DNA from: Thermoplasmatota archaeon
GTDB taxonomy: Archaea > Thermoplasmatota > Thermoplasmata > Thermoplasmatales > Thermoplasmataceae
Direction of reading: 5' to 3'
Length of the DNA: 48,414 nucleotides
Assembly: GCA_023487205.1 (NCBI GenBank)
Contig: JAMDBT010000018.1
Location: 1 to 48,414, forward strand
This document shows positions 32,792 through 42,158 of the stretch, piece after piece. Position numbers and translations under genes: made by a program. Within the stretch, counting starts at the first letter, position 1, and each line of letters opens with the position of its first letter. Under the pieces are notes generated by a model, which was not told where the DNA came from, did no database searches, and was given only the letters and a program-made list of their open reading frames with translations.

Positions 32792-34459
32792 TTATGCAAG
32801 GTAAATTCCATAGAACTCGTTCTGATAAACCAGTTTGTATTCCGAATTGATTTTGTTGACATAATGAGGAATAACCACGTAAGAAACTATATATTGGGTT
32901 ACATAAGAATTCGCCAGTGAGGATTCGTTATACGATTCAAATATCAGAACGTAAGCTACGTGACTTTCCGTCCATTCGGCTGGTTGTGTGAGATCGGAAT
33001 AGTTATAGAAGGAAAATACGGGATTTCCTGAATGCTCAGAAATATAATAGCCCAGATAACCGGGAGCGCAGACAATGGAGTCTCTGTTTGAGACGTTGTT
33101 GAGGAAATAGTCGGCAACTCCATTTACCCCGGGGGTGTTCGCGGAACCCACTGAATAATAGGCGTGAGATACTGCATTGAAATCTATGGCAACTGCACCA
33201 TTTGAGATGACCAGAACCGCCGCAGATAATAATACGGCCGTGGATCCCCGATGTTTCTTCACGCCCCTCCTTACGTCATAATGCCGCTGAAGAGCAGATA
33301 TACCCTCCAAAACGACATAAGCAACCACGGGGAAGGAGAACAAAATGACAATGTATGATAACCTTGCAAACAGCGTTGGGTTCCCTATCTCTATGACCAT
33401 CAACAACAGAGGAACAATGACGAAAAACGCCAGGACCAGGAATTTCACGCTTCCAAAACCGTGCTTAAGCAGGCGATACAAAACCGCCAGGAATAATCCA
33501 ACTCCAATTATCATAATTGGCCACAGCGCAAACAGTCCATTTGCTACCTGGGTCAATGCAAGGAGGTCTTCCGTCAAGGAAGAATAGAATGATCCCGAAA
33601 CCGTGGATCTTACAAGCCCATTGTATACTTGCGAAGACGTAGGAAAAATAGAATACAGGACCCACTGCAGCCTCGGAAGATACCAATAGATCGCGGCAAC
33701 CATTCCCATGGAAAAAGAGATCGCAAAAAAGGCAGCGTTGCGACTGGTCTCTGCGTTCGATCCCATAAGCATTCTTCTCGTCAGAAAATACACAGTTACT
33801 GCTGCGAAGACAAGGACTGTAGCTATCCCGCTTACGTCGTGAGTCAGTACAAGTGCACCGACCAAAAGTCCTTCTATCAAGCCGCTTCTTAACACTTGAA
33901 ACTTGAAGTCTTGAAATCTCAGGGCGAAATACAGAATCCACACCATCAGGACGAAAGCCAACAGTTGCGGATACCCACCCCAGGTCAAGGTATAGAGAGA
34001 AGGCGGGTAACAACTGAAGATCAGCGATATGATCCTTCCCTTAACTTCGCCAAACAGATTCCTGCTGACCAGGTACATTGGAACGCAGGACAGGGAGACC
34101 AGTATTGCCCCCAGAATCGTAATCGAAACGAAGGCAGAACTGCCGTAGCCAGTGAAAGTCAACAGAAATGCAATCATATACGGAACCACAGGTGGGTATA
34201 TCCATTGACTTCCGGGATAGTGGAGAGTATTGGTGGAAGGTATCATGTAACCGTTATCGATAATTTCTCTCCCCAGTACTGCGTAACCCGATGCATCCCC
34301 GGTGGCAATGAATGAGGGGGCTGACGCCATTACTGCCAGTGCTGAGGAAGCCGAAACCGCCGTGACAAGTATTACAAAATAGGGAGTTGGAATCTGCCGA
34401 AGAACGTAGGTTGGAATGCTTGCCATTCTGTCGAAAAATTTGGAGCTGATTGATTGCAA
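32792..34459 (-). CDS. Polytopic membrane protein, GT-C glycosyltransferase-like
   Basis: The 555-residue protein has about 11-12 predicted transmembrane helices and an extracellular C-terminal part from about residue 440. The first outer loop reads ATGDASGYAVLGREIIDNGYM with an acidic D55, then TLHYPGSQWIYPPVVPYMIAFLL. In PMT/ArnT/oligosaccharyltransferase-like GT-C enzymes the first loop carries the catalytic Asp and is followed by such a 'YPP' helix. LVLTHDVSGIA (about 204-214) corresponds to the 'LTH' element of that group. The STT3 WWDYG motif is absent, so it is not AglB. It may move a sugar from a polyprenyl-phosphate donor outside the cell. The TTG start is supported by a TATA-like box. 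Confidence 0.72.
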   Translation of the reverse strand: MQSISSKFFDRMASIPTYVLRQIPTPYFVILVTAVSASSALAVMASAPSFIATGDASGYAVLGREIIDNGYMIPSTNTLHYPGSQWIYPPVVPYMIAFLLTFTGYGSSAFVSITILGAILVSLSCVPMYLVSRNLFGEVKGRIISLIFSCYPPSLYTLTWGGYPQLLAFVLMVWILYFALRFQDFKFQVLRSGLIEGLLVGALVLTHDVSGIATVLVFAAVTVYFLTRRMLMGSNAETSRNAAFFAISFSMGMVAAIYWYLPRLQWVLYSIFPTSSQVYNGLVRSTVSGSFYSSLTEDLLALTQVANGLFALWPIMIIGVGLFLAVLYRLLKHGFGSVKFLVLAFFVIVPLLLMVIEIGNPTLFARLSYIVILFSFPVVAYVVLEGISALQRHYDVRRGVKKHRGSTAVLLSAAVLVISNGAVAIDFNAVSHAYYSVGSANTPGVNGVADYFLNNVSNRDSIVCAPGYLGYYISEHSGNPVFSFYNYSDLTQPAEWTESHVAYVLIFESYNESSLANSYVTQYIVSYVVIPHYVNKINSEYKLVYQNEFYGIYLA

Positions 34460-34484
34460 TTTATCGCTTATGATCTGTACAAAT

Positions 34485-34492
34485 CAAATAAG
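34485..34492 (-). promoter_or_regulatory. TATA-like box for the GT-C-like gene
   Basis: The minus-strand CTTATTTG is centred about 29 bases before the TTG at 34459. It supports that non-ATG start. Confidence 0.5.
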
Positions 34493-34611
34493 CCTTTTCC
34501 GCCGGCATAATTCATTGATTCCAGTAACCTTGAGTATCTATTTACACCAATTGAACTGAACCCCTTAATTTTGGACAGAAATTCCACCTTCCAATGAGAC
34601 ATTTTCCTTCT

Positions 34612-34654
34612 ACCCCCTTTTCTTCTCTTTCCTTTTCTCCCTTCGTCTCACACT
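34612..34654 (+). repeat. Polypyrimidine tract upstream of a GT2 gene
   Basis: About 43 bases are nearly all C and T on the plus strand, with very few purines, in the divergent intergenic region between the GT-C-like gene and the GT2 gene. It is low-complexity sequence with strong strand asymmetry. A structural or regulatory role is possible but not shown. Confidence 0.55.
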
Positions 34655-34714
34655 CATTGTTCTTATTCAGCGGGCTTGAATAAATCCTGAAATAGTTTTA
34701 TCTGACCGTTTCGC

Positions 34715-35722
34715 TTGAACCGACAATTGAATTCCGTCGATATTTCGGTCATAGTGATCGCCCACGACAGAAAGGAATACCTTATCGATGCTCTTAAGTC
34801 CGCGAACGATCAAACACTTGACAGGAATAAATACGAAATAATCTGCGTGAAGAACTTCGTTGACGATAACTACGATCGGGAAATCACTTGTTTGGTGGAT
34901 AAACTTATAACCTCCAAGAGCACCGCAGTTGGTCCAAAGTTGAAGGTGGCCATCGAAGAGTCCAGAGGAGAGATCCTATCATTCCTTGACTATGATGATT
35001 TATTTCTACCCGGCAAACTACAGTATGTCTCAGAATCATTCCTAGCTGTTGGCAGATCGGTGTACTTGCATAACGCGCACATGACTCGCCGCGGCAATGA
35101 GGATAATCTATCCAGTTCAATTTCTCCAGCCCCGGAATCCGTTGTAACGTTGGACGCCAGTAGTGCGGGGAACAAGGAAATGAAAGTGTTAATGTCCATG
35201 TATCCTGACTTCAATTCCAGCTCCATATCCATTTCGCGCAAAATCATTGTTCCGCGGCTCAACCAGATGGAGAAACTCATTATGCATCCCGACACCTTCA
35301 TATTTTACGCAGCACTGGAAAGCGGAGGGATTCTGGTCGACGATCCCAGGGTCCTAACAGTTTACCGGGTCCACGGTAGCACCACGAATTACGAGAAAGT
35401 AAGCATTCGGAGTTTCTTCTCATCAGGAAAGGAGTATTATTCCAAGACAATGTCCGACTGGGATGCAATTTCCTCCATACTCTCTTTGGAAAGGAACGGG
35501 AAGATGTGTGAGTGCCAGAAGAGACACAGTGAGATTCTCGGCGGACTTTTCAGCCTGAAATCGAAGCGGAGTGAATTATTCCGCGTCTGTCTTGGATTCG
35601 GGAAGTGCCTGACTTCACGATCCGGAGTGAATCTGGTGATTCTTGAGATTATAGTTCTCGCCGCAGTTTTTCTGCCGCGATCCATTCGTGCACTGTACTT
35701 CCTTATCAGGACAAGACCATAG
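34715..35722 (+). CDS. Glycosyltransferase family 2
   Basis: The 335-residue protein has a GT2 domain. ISVIVIAHDRKEYLIDALKSA (10-30) and YEIICVKNF come first, then GPKLKVAIEESRGEILSFLDYDDLFLPGKL with acidic D92, D94 and D95, and VYLHNAHMTRR. The C-terminus has a hydrophobic helix (VILEIIVLAAVFL) followed by basic residues, suggesting membrane contact. The order of blocks and the C-terminal helix resemble the GT2 at 14845-15879, so the two are probably paralogues. The start is TTG at 34715; another in-frame TTG at 34727 lies at a better distance from the A/T-rich ATAGTTTTAT and is an alternative. It is a single gene between divergent and convergent membrane-protein genes. Confidence 0.84.
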   Translation: MNRQLNSVDISVIVIAHDRKEYLIDALKSANDQTLDRNKYEIICVKNFVDDNYDREITCLVDKLITSKSTAVGPKLKVAIEESRGEILSFLDYDDLFLPGKLQYVSESFLAVGRSVYLHNAHMTRRGNEDNLSSSISPAPESVVTLDASSAGNKEMKVLMSMYPDFNSSSISISRKIIVPRLNQMEKLIMHPDTFIFYAALESGGILVDDPRVLTVYRVHGSTTNYEKVSIRSFFSSGKEYYSKTMSDWDAISSILSLERNGKMCECQKRHSEILGGLFSLKSKRSELFRVCLGFGKCLTSRSGVNLVILEIIVLAAVFLPRSIRALYFLIRTRP

Positions 35723-35812
35723 AAAGACGATTTCTATCCTTTACTGCTCCTTAGGCAAGCGGTTATCCTTATTGAGGGAAATCAAGAGGGTAAAGAAGAA
35801 TAACAATACAGT

Positions 35813-37945
35813 TCACCATGATATCTGCTGAACCGACACCTGTTTGAAGTATACTGTGCCCTGAAAATCCCCGTACCCTCTGAATTCCACCCCGTACTGT
35901 GGCGTGGATACTGTAACGTTGGCGCCTATGACAAAATTTGAGGAAAGCCGGATAGAGGAGAGGTTGCCGAGTAAGGATCTCGAGAACAATATGACTTTTC
36001 CGCCGTCTGACGAGATCGTAAGGTTCAGGTAACTGCTCGGAGTGAAATTAGAAATTCCCAGACTGAAAGTGACATTATAGGTTCCCGGCATCAAGGTGGA
36101 ATAGGGTCCTCTCCACAGGAAACTTCCATTGTCGTTCTTCTTGACCAGCGTTCCGTTTTCGGAAATGGAACCGTTTTCAAGTTGCAAATCGCGCGCATTA
36201 TAAACTTGGCTTGAGGGATCATAATAAGCAGGAACGCCGGAATAGCCCTTCTTGATCGCAATGACCGAACCACCTTCGGCGTATATTCCATAGGTCTTGT
36301 TGGCAAGATCGTTTGAGACTATCTCGGCGATGGACGGCTCAGGATGGCTCGTTTCCAGTGCCCATTGACTTGCGTAGTCCCCGATAATGAAGTCGAAATT
36401 ACCCACAGTGGTATTATTAACGCCCGGAGACCATGGTGTTGAAACAGCATTTGGAAAATTTGAGAAAAACGGGAATAGGTTGTTCTGAGTCAGAATTTGC
36501 GACGTTCTGTTCAGATGGGTCGAGAGAAAATTCACGACCTTTGTGGATTCACCGATGCTTGGAACGTGGTAAGTCGAGAATGCACCAACGGGCAGGTAGA
36601 TTGGACTGGGATTAACTGGATCTACCGTCAAAGAGAGGGCACAACCACCGATCAGGGCAGCAGAAAAAATGGCCAGGGAAGCCTTTCTGAATCTGCCAGT
36701 CCTCTTATGCCTGTTAAACGAGGTTGAAAACTTCACCACTCCCGGAACTGAAAAAGCAGATGCCGCAAAAACCGCAGGCAGAAGCATGGCAGGATACTGA
36801 TATCCAAGGCTGTAGTATCCGGAATAAGTGGAAATAAAGCCATAAGAGAAGTACGGCAGTGAAGCCAGCAGGATCACTGGCGACAATAACGCGGTGAACC
36901 CAGTGCCGCCGAAAGAGAACAGCAGGAAGGCAGATTTGGTCGGGTAATCATATGCTAACATATTTATCACGCTTGCCGGGTCCGTGAATATGCCAGTGAT
37001 CAGGCCCGTTACCGATCCGTATGACCCAGACTCTCCGGTGGCTAAACTCAGGTTCACCCTTGCGCTTCCCGCCAGATAACTCTTGGCATATGACGCGGAT
37101 ATAACGTACACAATCAAGACTGCAGATCCCAGGAGAAGACTAAAGAATGACCAGTGTCTGAGAATCACGGATCTCAACTTTCCAGAACCGATGGATGAGG
37201 GCAAGTTGACAGCCAGGGATTCGCCATGAATGCGCTGCATAAGATACTCTGAGATTCCGAGAGCAATGACGATGAACACGAAATTGGAATGCAATGATAC
37301 AATGGCAGCGAGCGAAATTATGTGCAGCAGTCTCATCCTCTTCAAGAAAGCGTAAAGAGCAAGGAAAAAGAAGAATGGCAAAAAAGCCATGAAATGGAAA
37401 TCAAAGAATATCAGGCCCTCCGTCATGGGGGACAAGAGATACGAAACGCAAATTATGACCAGAAGAACATTCACTGATCTGCTGATCCTGACTCCGAACC
37501 TTTCCGCGTAAGATCTGCCAAGCAGGAAAAGGGGAATGGCCGCCGCAGCAACAAATATGGCCTGCAAAATCAGCATTGTCACCGGGGAGGGATAGATGGA
37601 ATATACGGCAGCAACAACAAACGCAAACAGGATCCAGTGCTCAGCTAACAAACTCCCGCCGAGCAGGGGTGAATAGAAGAGATGACCGTGCAGGGTATTG
37701 TACATCATCTGTGAGTCCTGGCCCAGGTCCCAGCCTGTTGCACTGAGCGAGTACATTTTCAGTACCGAGAAAGCAGAAAATATGTAGACGAAAAGAGCGC
37801 TCAGGATGATTACAGTCAGCAAGAACGGGTCCTTCAGAATGACTCCCCTGACCTTTCCCGGGACAAGCGTGGTGAGCCAGTAATTCACTTTTTTTATTGT
37901 GATGTTGGTGTCAGCATGCCTTGCTTCCTTTCTCATTCTCTGCAC
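35813..37945 (-). CDS. DUF2079 membrane protein with C-terminal beta-sandwich domain
   Basis: The 710-residue protein is the clearest DUF2079 member here. It has GWDLGQDSQMMYNTLHGHLF (71-90), LLAEHWILFAFVVAAVYSIYPS then PVTMLILQAIF (99-131), and LIFFDFHFMAFLPFFFFLALY (178-198). About 10-11 helices reach residue 440. The extracellular QILTQNNLFPFFSNFPNA segment is typical of the family. After GGSVIAIKKGYSGVPAYYDP the last ~110 residues form a likely beta-sandwich with LMPGTYNVTFSLGISNF and many N-x-S/T sites. That domain resembles the tail of the 11867 protein and is missing from 30972. The start is GTG; M4 is an alternative. It may be a GT-C-like transferase, with biochemical role unproven. 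Confidence 0.83.
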   Translation of the reverse strand: MQRMRKEARHADTNITIKKVNYWLTTLVPGKVRGVILKDPFLLTVIILSALFVYIFSAFSVLKMYSLSATGWDLGQDSQMMYNTLHGHLFYSPLLGGSLLAEHWILFAFVVAAVYSIYPSPVTMLILQAIFVAAAAIPLFLLGRSYAERFGVRISRSVNVLLVIICVSYLLSPMTEGLIFFDFHFMAFLPFFFFLALYAFLKRMRLLHIISLAAIVSLHSNFVFIVIALGISEYLMQRIHGESLAVNLPSSIGSGKLRSVILRHWSFFSLLLGSAVLIVYVISASYAKSYLAGSARVNLSLATGESGSYGSVTGLITGIFTDPASVINMLAYDYPTKSAFLLFSFGGTGFTALLSPVILLASLPYFSYGFISTYSGYYSLGYQYPAMLLPAVFAASAFSVPGVVKFSTSFNRHKRTGRFRKASLAIFSAALIGGCALSLTVDPVNPSPIYLPVGAFSTYHVPSIGESTKVVNFLSTHLNRTSQILTQNNLFPFFSNFPNAVSTPWSPGVNNTTVGNFDFIIGDYASQWALETSHPEPSIAEIVSNDLANKTYGIYAEGGSVIAIKKGYSGVPAYYDPSSQVYNARDLQLENGSISENGTLVKKNDNGSFLWRGPYSTLMPGTYNVTFSLGISNFTPSSYLNLTISSDGGKVILFSRSLLGNLSSIRLSSNFVIGANVTVSTPQYGVEFRGYGDFQGTVYFKQVSVQQISW

Positions 37946-38057
37946 GTATTACCGTGGTCTGCTGATGCTCATTCCGCTAATAATGGTTGTAGGAAGTCAC
38001 CATCTTGAGCCCCATATCTGCAATAGGAGGCGCTATTCATGTTGTCCGGATGACTTC

Positions 38058-38066
38058 CTTATATTA
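38058..38066 (+). promoter_or_regulatory. TATA-like box for the GT4 gene at 38100
   Basis: CTTATATTA is centred 38 bases before the ATG at 38100 and only 14 before the upstream ATG at 38076. Transcription would begin near 38088, so the second ATG is favoured. Confidence 0.5.
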
Positions 38067-38099
38067 TGAACTGCTATGCTGTCGATCTGGGAAATCCCC

Positions 38100-39209
38100 A
38101 TGGAACACGCCTCTAGCTACAGCGTTGCACTGGTGAACGATTCACCGAATTACGTTGGCATCACGGAATACTCGCTGGGTCTTTACGAAATGCTCTTGCA
38201 AAATGGAATCAATGTGAGGTACTACCAGTTTATGCCCCCAAATCAGGAGGGAAGGTTTCCATCCGTTGGCACCGCCGTAAAAGGCGCAGGTTTTCCTTTG
38301 AGGAAATACTCGCTTGAATTCAACCAGATCGCGGGAATAAATGTCCGCAGAACTGCCGGTATCACTGCGGACATTGTACATCTCTCAAACCCGATTCTGA
38401 TCCCCGTTAACCATGATGACAGGAATCTGATCTGCACGGTTCACGACCTGTATCACCTCTCCGTAGAGGATACAGGTCTTGTTCCCCGATACTTCAACAG
38501 GAGATGGTATTCCAGGATAAGGTCAGTGAAGCACGTTCTTGCAGCCTCAGAATGTACAAAAGCAGAGATCACAAGGCTAATGGGATATCCGGAGAACAGG
38601 ATTTCAGTAGTTCACAACAGCATAGACACAGATTTCTTCACTCCAGGGAGTTCCGGATATCGCACTTCCCTTGGCCTAAGAGTTGAGGATAAAGTGCTGC
38701 TGAACGTCGGCAGAGATCAACCGAACAAGAACCTCGATCTTTTATACCGGAGCCTCAGCAGACTTGGCGCCGGATACAAACTGATCAGGGTGGGAAACAA
38801 TTCGAAACGCTCACTGGAATTGGTGAAGCAACTGGGGCTGCAGAATCGCATTGTTTTCACCCAGAACGTTACGAAAGAGGTTCTGAGGGATATCTACCGC
38901 ACAGCGGACATTTATGTGCACACCTCGACTTTTGAGGGGTTCGGCAGACCCATTGGCGAGGCTATGGCTTCGGGGATACCCGTGATAAGTTCGGATCGTG
39001 CCTCGATGCCTGAAATTGTCGGTGATGCAGGCATTCTTCTCCACGATCTTACGGTGGATGAGTTAGCATCAAGAATTCAGGATTTATCAACATCCGGAGA
39101 GAAACAGGATCTGACAGTCAGAGGGTTGAAAAGAATTACCAAGTTCTCAAAACGCACCGTGCTTGATACGCTTCTGCGTGTCTACGATCAGTTGCAGAAG
39201 GGTTTGTAG
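38100..39209 (+). CDS. Glycosyltransferase, GT4 family
   Basis: This is a canonical GT4 of 369 residues from the ATG at 38100 (377 from 38076). Blocks are [22 protein letters not shown] near the start, [25 protein letters not shown], and [19 protein letters not shown] followed by [37 protein letters not shown] and [17 protein letters not shown] come next, and the intact E-x7-E is EGFGRPIGE (E279, E287), followed by [24 protein letters not shown]. The profile is close to mannosyl/glucosyl transferases of capsule-type clusters. It is followed at 52 bases by another GT4 with its own promoter. Confidence 0.9.
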   Translation: MEHASSYSVALVNDSPNYVGITEYSLGLYEMLLQNGINVRYYQFMPPNQEGRFPSVGTAVKGAGFPLRKYSLEFNQIAGINVRRTAGITADIVHLSNPILIPVNHDDRNLICTVHDLYHLSVEDTGLVPRYFNRRWYSRIRSVKHVLAASECTKAEITRLMGYPENRISVVHNSIDTDFFTPGSSGYRTSLGLRVEDKVLLNVGRDQPNKNLDLLYRSLSRLGAGYKLIRVGNNSKRSLELVKQLGLQNRIVFTQNVTKEVLRDIYRTADIYVHTSTFEGFGRPIGEAMASGIPVISSDRASMPEIVGDAGILLHDLTVDELASRIQDLSTSGEKQDLTVRGLKRITKFSKRTVLDTLLRVYDQLQKGL

Positions 39210-39232
39210 ATCGAGCAATAGTATGGTGGAGG

Positions 39233-39240
39233 TTTAATAT
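39233..39240 (+). promoter_or_regulatory. TATA-like box for the GT4 gene at 39262
   Basis: TTTAATAT is centred 25-26 bases before the GTG at 39262, supporting a leaderless GTG start. Confidence 0.55.
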
Positions 39241-39261
39241 CCCAATTCCATTCTGATCTCC

Positions 39262-40413
39262 GTGGAGAGGCTTTTAATCATATCTGAACCACTCGACAAG
39301 GGTGTTCAGGACAAGATCATATCGACGGTCTGCTCCAGCCTTTCCAGGGATTTTGAAATTTTCATATATGCCCCGTACGTGGATGAAAGCGTGGCGGACG
39401 AATTTCGATTAAGGGGGGTCAAGATCGTTGGCGGCCAGAAGCGATCATTCTTTCTTAATTCAATACTGGGGTTTGCGGGCAGAAAGAGCGAATCTTCTCT
39501 ATGGTTCGAGAGCTGGATGAGGGAATCGTTCCTGAGGCTTAATTCCCTGAAGTTGAAACAATTGGTTAGAGAAATCGCGCCAGCCAAAATTCTGAACATG
39601 AGCATGACTGTTAATTACCCGAGTGATGTCTTCTGGATTCAGGGACCTCCACTTTCCGTGACTCTTAAGGGTCTAGATCTCACCTTGGGATCAGTGTTCA
39701 GGCTATTTTTCAGAGTATTCGGAAAATTCTTCACCTTGCTGGATAACACGCTCATTGACCGCATGATGAAGGGTTCGGTTACTCACATTACTAACTCAAA
39801 GTACCTTATGAACACGTACACGGCACGTGGGTATTCGGTGTCAGACTACGTATATTCACCTTACGACTTCGCAGAAATATTCTACCCTTCGGCTCTTTCC
39901 CCGACCAGGGATTACGTCCTCGCCTATATTGGAAAAGAAGTCGAAATTTCGGTAATCAGGGATCTAGCAAGACACGGAATTAAGATCAAGGCATTCGGGT
40001 CCAAGGTGCCAGTTGGAATTAACGTTAGCGACTGGAACAATGGTATAGAGTTTCTTGGAAAGGTTACCAACTCTGAGCTCAGGAACTTGTACAGCAACGC
40101 CCTCTTTACTGTGTTCCCTTTCACGGTTGAGCCATTCGGCTTGGTGCCCACAGAGTCCATGGCTTGCGGCACGCCGGTACTTACATACAATGACCAGGGG
40201 CCGTCCGAAACTGTCCTGCATGGTAAGACCGGATGGCTTGTAAACAGGGGAAAGTTGCATGACGAAGCCGTCCATCTGTGGAACACCAGGGAGATCAAGA
40301 TAGAGGCGAGGGAATGCGTGGTCAGAGCCGCTGAATTCTCTTGGCTAGTAACTATGGAGAAGTTAAACAAACACATTTCCCCCGCAATTATACCAGTCAT
40401 CGGACACAATTAG
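39262..40413 (+). CDS. Glycosyltransferase, GT4 family (ALG11-like pattern)
   Basis: The 383-residue protein opens with MERLLIISEPLDKGVQDKI and lacks the usual Gly-rich N-terminal loop. The middle has VFWIQGPPLSVTLKG, a hydrophobic stretch (about 145-165) and HITNSKYLMNTYTARGY followed by YVYSPYDFAEIF. The donor half holds YVLAYIGKE, IEFLGKVTNSELRNLYSNALF and the E-x7-E motif EPFGLVPTE (E290, E298), followed by SMACGTPVLTYNDQGPSETV and GKTGWLV. The EPFGL...ES.ACGTPV pattern resembles archaeal and ALG11/AglL-like mannosyltransferases, but the donor is not determinable. The start is GTG. Confidence 0.87.
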   Translation: MERLLIISEPLDKGVQDKIISTVCSSLSRDFEIFIYAPYVDESVADEFRLRGVKIVGGQKRSFFLNSILGFAGRKSESSLWFESWMRESFLRLNSLKLKQLVREIAPAKILNMSMTVNYPSDVFWIQGPPLSVTLKGLDLTLGSVFRLFFRVFGKFFTLLDNTLIDRMMKGSVTHITNSKYLMNTYTARGYSVSDYVYSPYDFAEIFYPSALSPTRDYVLAYIGKEVEISVIRDLARHGIKIKAFGSKVPVGINVSDWNNGIEFLGKVTNSELRNLYSNALFTVFPFTVEPFGLVPTESMACGTPVLTYNDQGPSETVLHGKTGWLVNRGKLHDEAVHLWNTREIKIEARECVVRAAEFSWLVTMEKLNKHISPAIIPVIGHN

Positions 40414-40582
40414 GTTGCATTTCGCTTCTTTTACCGTAGAATGCCCTGGATAACCAATCCTTTATTCTCCAGCCATGTAACGGAATCCCCTGATCGGCTG
40501 CGACTGGAATTCCCTGACGTCTATCTGAAAGAGAGACTGCGGGACGATACCATCGACAGTCACCGGATTATGATGGAATGCT

Positions 40583-42112
40583 TCAGTGAAGTATGAAAAA
40601 TGAGATTAGCCTCTTGACAAGCTTATAATTCTCGGGGAAAATGGACAGTACAAAATTCTTGTCCTCCTTGCTGAAGACTTTCAGAAACTTGGCTATAAGC
40701 AGGTATGAGCCAGCGCCAATAATCACGTAAGGGATCAGCAACATCAGGGAAAGGCCAAACTCGTATTCGCACAAAAGGACGAGCAAAAGCATTATCAGGG
40801 CAGATGACCACAGTTTCACTTCGCCTGTCAGGTCAAAAGATGCAATGTCCTCATTCCTTGCGAAATAGTACTGTACGAGGAATGTGGCCGCATAAACAGA
40901 AGAATATCCTATTGCAGCCCCAATTAGCCCGAAAGTTGGAATCAGGAGAACCGACAACGCTGCGTTAACCACGAGCGACGTAACGGTAGAATAAACAAAG
41001 ACCTTGGTTCTTCTCACCGAAGAAATCGCAATGCTGAGCAGGTTGTTCTGGGGGACGAATATTGCAGCGGAAAAAAGTATAATCATCAGCGGCAACACCG
41101 CTCCAAGGTATGAGGTCCCAATGAGTAAGGTGATAAAGACTGGGGACAGGGCTGCGGCTCCAAGTGCTATGGGCACGAATATCGATGAAAGGAGTATTGC
41201 CGATGATTTAACGTGCATCCCGATTTCTGCCCTCTTCCCGCCCCCGACCAGTTCGGAAAACTTTGGGAGCAGAAGGTTGTTGAACGGCCCAACAATCGTT
41301 GCCACTGCGGAAGCCCCCAGCAAAGCGTAATTATAGACTCCAAGGTGACTCAGCCCCGACAGGAAGTCTACAATGAGCCTGTCGATGTTGTTTGACCCAT
41401 AGGCGAGCAGACCCGATACCAGGATTGGGAAGGAATATTGAACAAGATACCCGCTCTGCGAAATGTTTTTCCCCTTTGGATAACGGCGTATCATTCCGAC
41501 AACGATAAAGCCCTCAGCAAACACGCCCAAGAATATCCCGATTGCCCATCCGAGCACGATCATATCCACGGACCGGATGAAGAAGGCCAGCGTGATGGTT
41601 CCAAAGTAATAGACCGCCCACATTATAATGTTTATTAGGGCGGAAAGGCGGAAGTACTGCATCCCCAGGATTGCACCATTCAGGACTCCCGTGATTACCG
41701 TCCCGAACAAGAGTACGCTCAAAAGCCTTACCAAAGAGGTGTATGAGTACGAATGAAAGAACAGTATTGAAATCTCCGGACTCAACAGAAAGAGCGTTGA
41801 TAAACCAAGAACCGAAAGCAGAGTGCCGATACCTATGATCTGATACAGAGTCCTTCTTACGGAAGCAAAGTCCTTCCGCCCGATGTTGTATGAAGTGAAG
41901 TGCTGTGCAGCGGACCCCAATCCAAATGAAAAAACAATGCTGAACAAACCAAGTATTGCGGCAACGGCAGTGATTGCCCCAACATTGTAGACGTTGAAGA
42001 GTCTCGCAACTATTATATAGAAAATTGTTCCGGAAAACAGTTGAACGCCGGAACCGGTATACTGGAAAATGGCGTCCAAGCCAAGAGAACTGTTTGACCG
42101 GATTCCCAACAT
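40583..42112 (-). CDS. Polysaccharide flippase, Wzx-like (MOP superfamily)
   Basis: The 509-residue, highly hydrophobic protein has about 14 predicted transmembrane helices. It begins with a short basic segment and GLDAIFQYTGSGVQLFSGTIFYI. Typical oligosaccharide-flippase elements are FGLGSAAQHFTSYNIGRKD (63-81), SGLLAYGSNNIDRLIVDFLSG and GVYNYALLGASAVATIVGPF, followed by LPKFSELVGGG and the late GAAIGYSSVYAATF. It would move a lipid-linked oligosaccharide from the cytoplasmic to the outer face of the membrane, and is the only export protein recognised here. A TATA-like box lies 28 bases upstream on the minus strand. It is convergent with the GT4 pair. Confidence 0.88.
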   Translation of the reverse strand: MLGIRSNSSLGLDAIFQYTGSGVQLFSGTIFYIIVARLFNVYNVGAITAVAAILGLFSIVFSFGLGSAAQHFTSYNIGRKDFASVRRTLYQIIGIGTLLSVLGLSTLFLLSPEISILFFHSYSYTSLVRLLSVLLFGTVITGVLNGAILGMQYFRLSALINIIMWAVYYFGTITLAFFIRSVDMIVLGWAIGIFLGVFAEGFIVVGMIRRYPKGKNISQSGYLVQYSFPILVSGLLAYGSNNIDRLIVDFLSGLSHLGVYNYALLGASAVATIVGPFNNLLLPKFSELVGGGKRAEIGMHVKSSAILLSSIFVPIALGAAALSPVFITLLIGTSYLGAVLPLMIILFSAAIFVPQNNLLSIAISSVRRTKVFVYSTVTSLVVNAALSVLLIPTFGLIGAAIGYSSVYAATFLVQYYFARNEDIASFDLTGEVKLWSSALIMLLLVLLCEYEFGLSLMLLIPYVIIGAGSYLLIAKFLKVFSKEDKNFVLSIFPENYKLVKRLISFFILH

Positions 42113-42135
42113 TCGAAAGGTTTATTATGAGTTCA

Positions 42136-42144
42136 CATAATAAT
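42136..42144 (-). promoter_or_regulatory. TATA-like box for the flippase gene
   Basis: The minus-strand ATTATTATG is centred 28 bases before the ATG at 42112. Confidence 0.5.
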
Positions 42145-42158
42145 ATTCGTTCGACCCA

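Noticed and set aside
32792-34459. Oligosaccharyltransferase AglB/STT3
   Set aside because: The protein has a GT-C-like layout but no WWDYG motif and is shorter than archaeal AglB.
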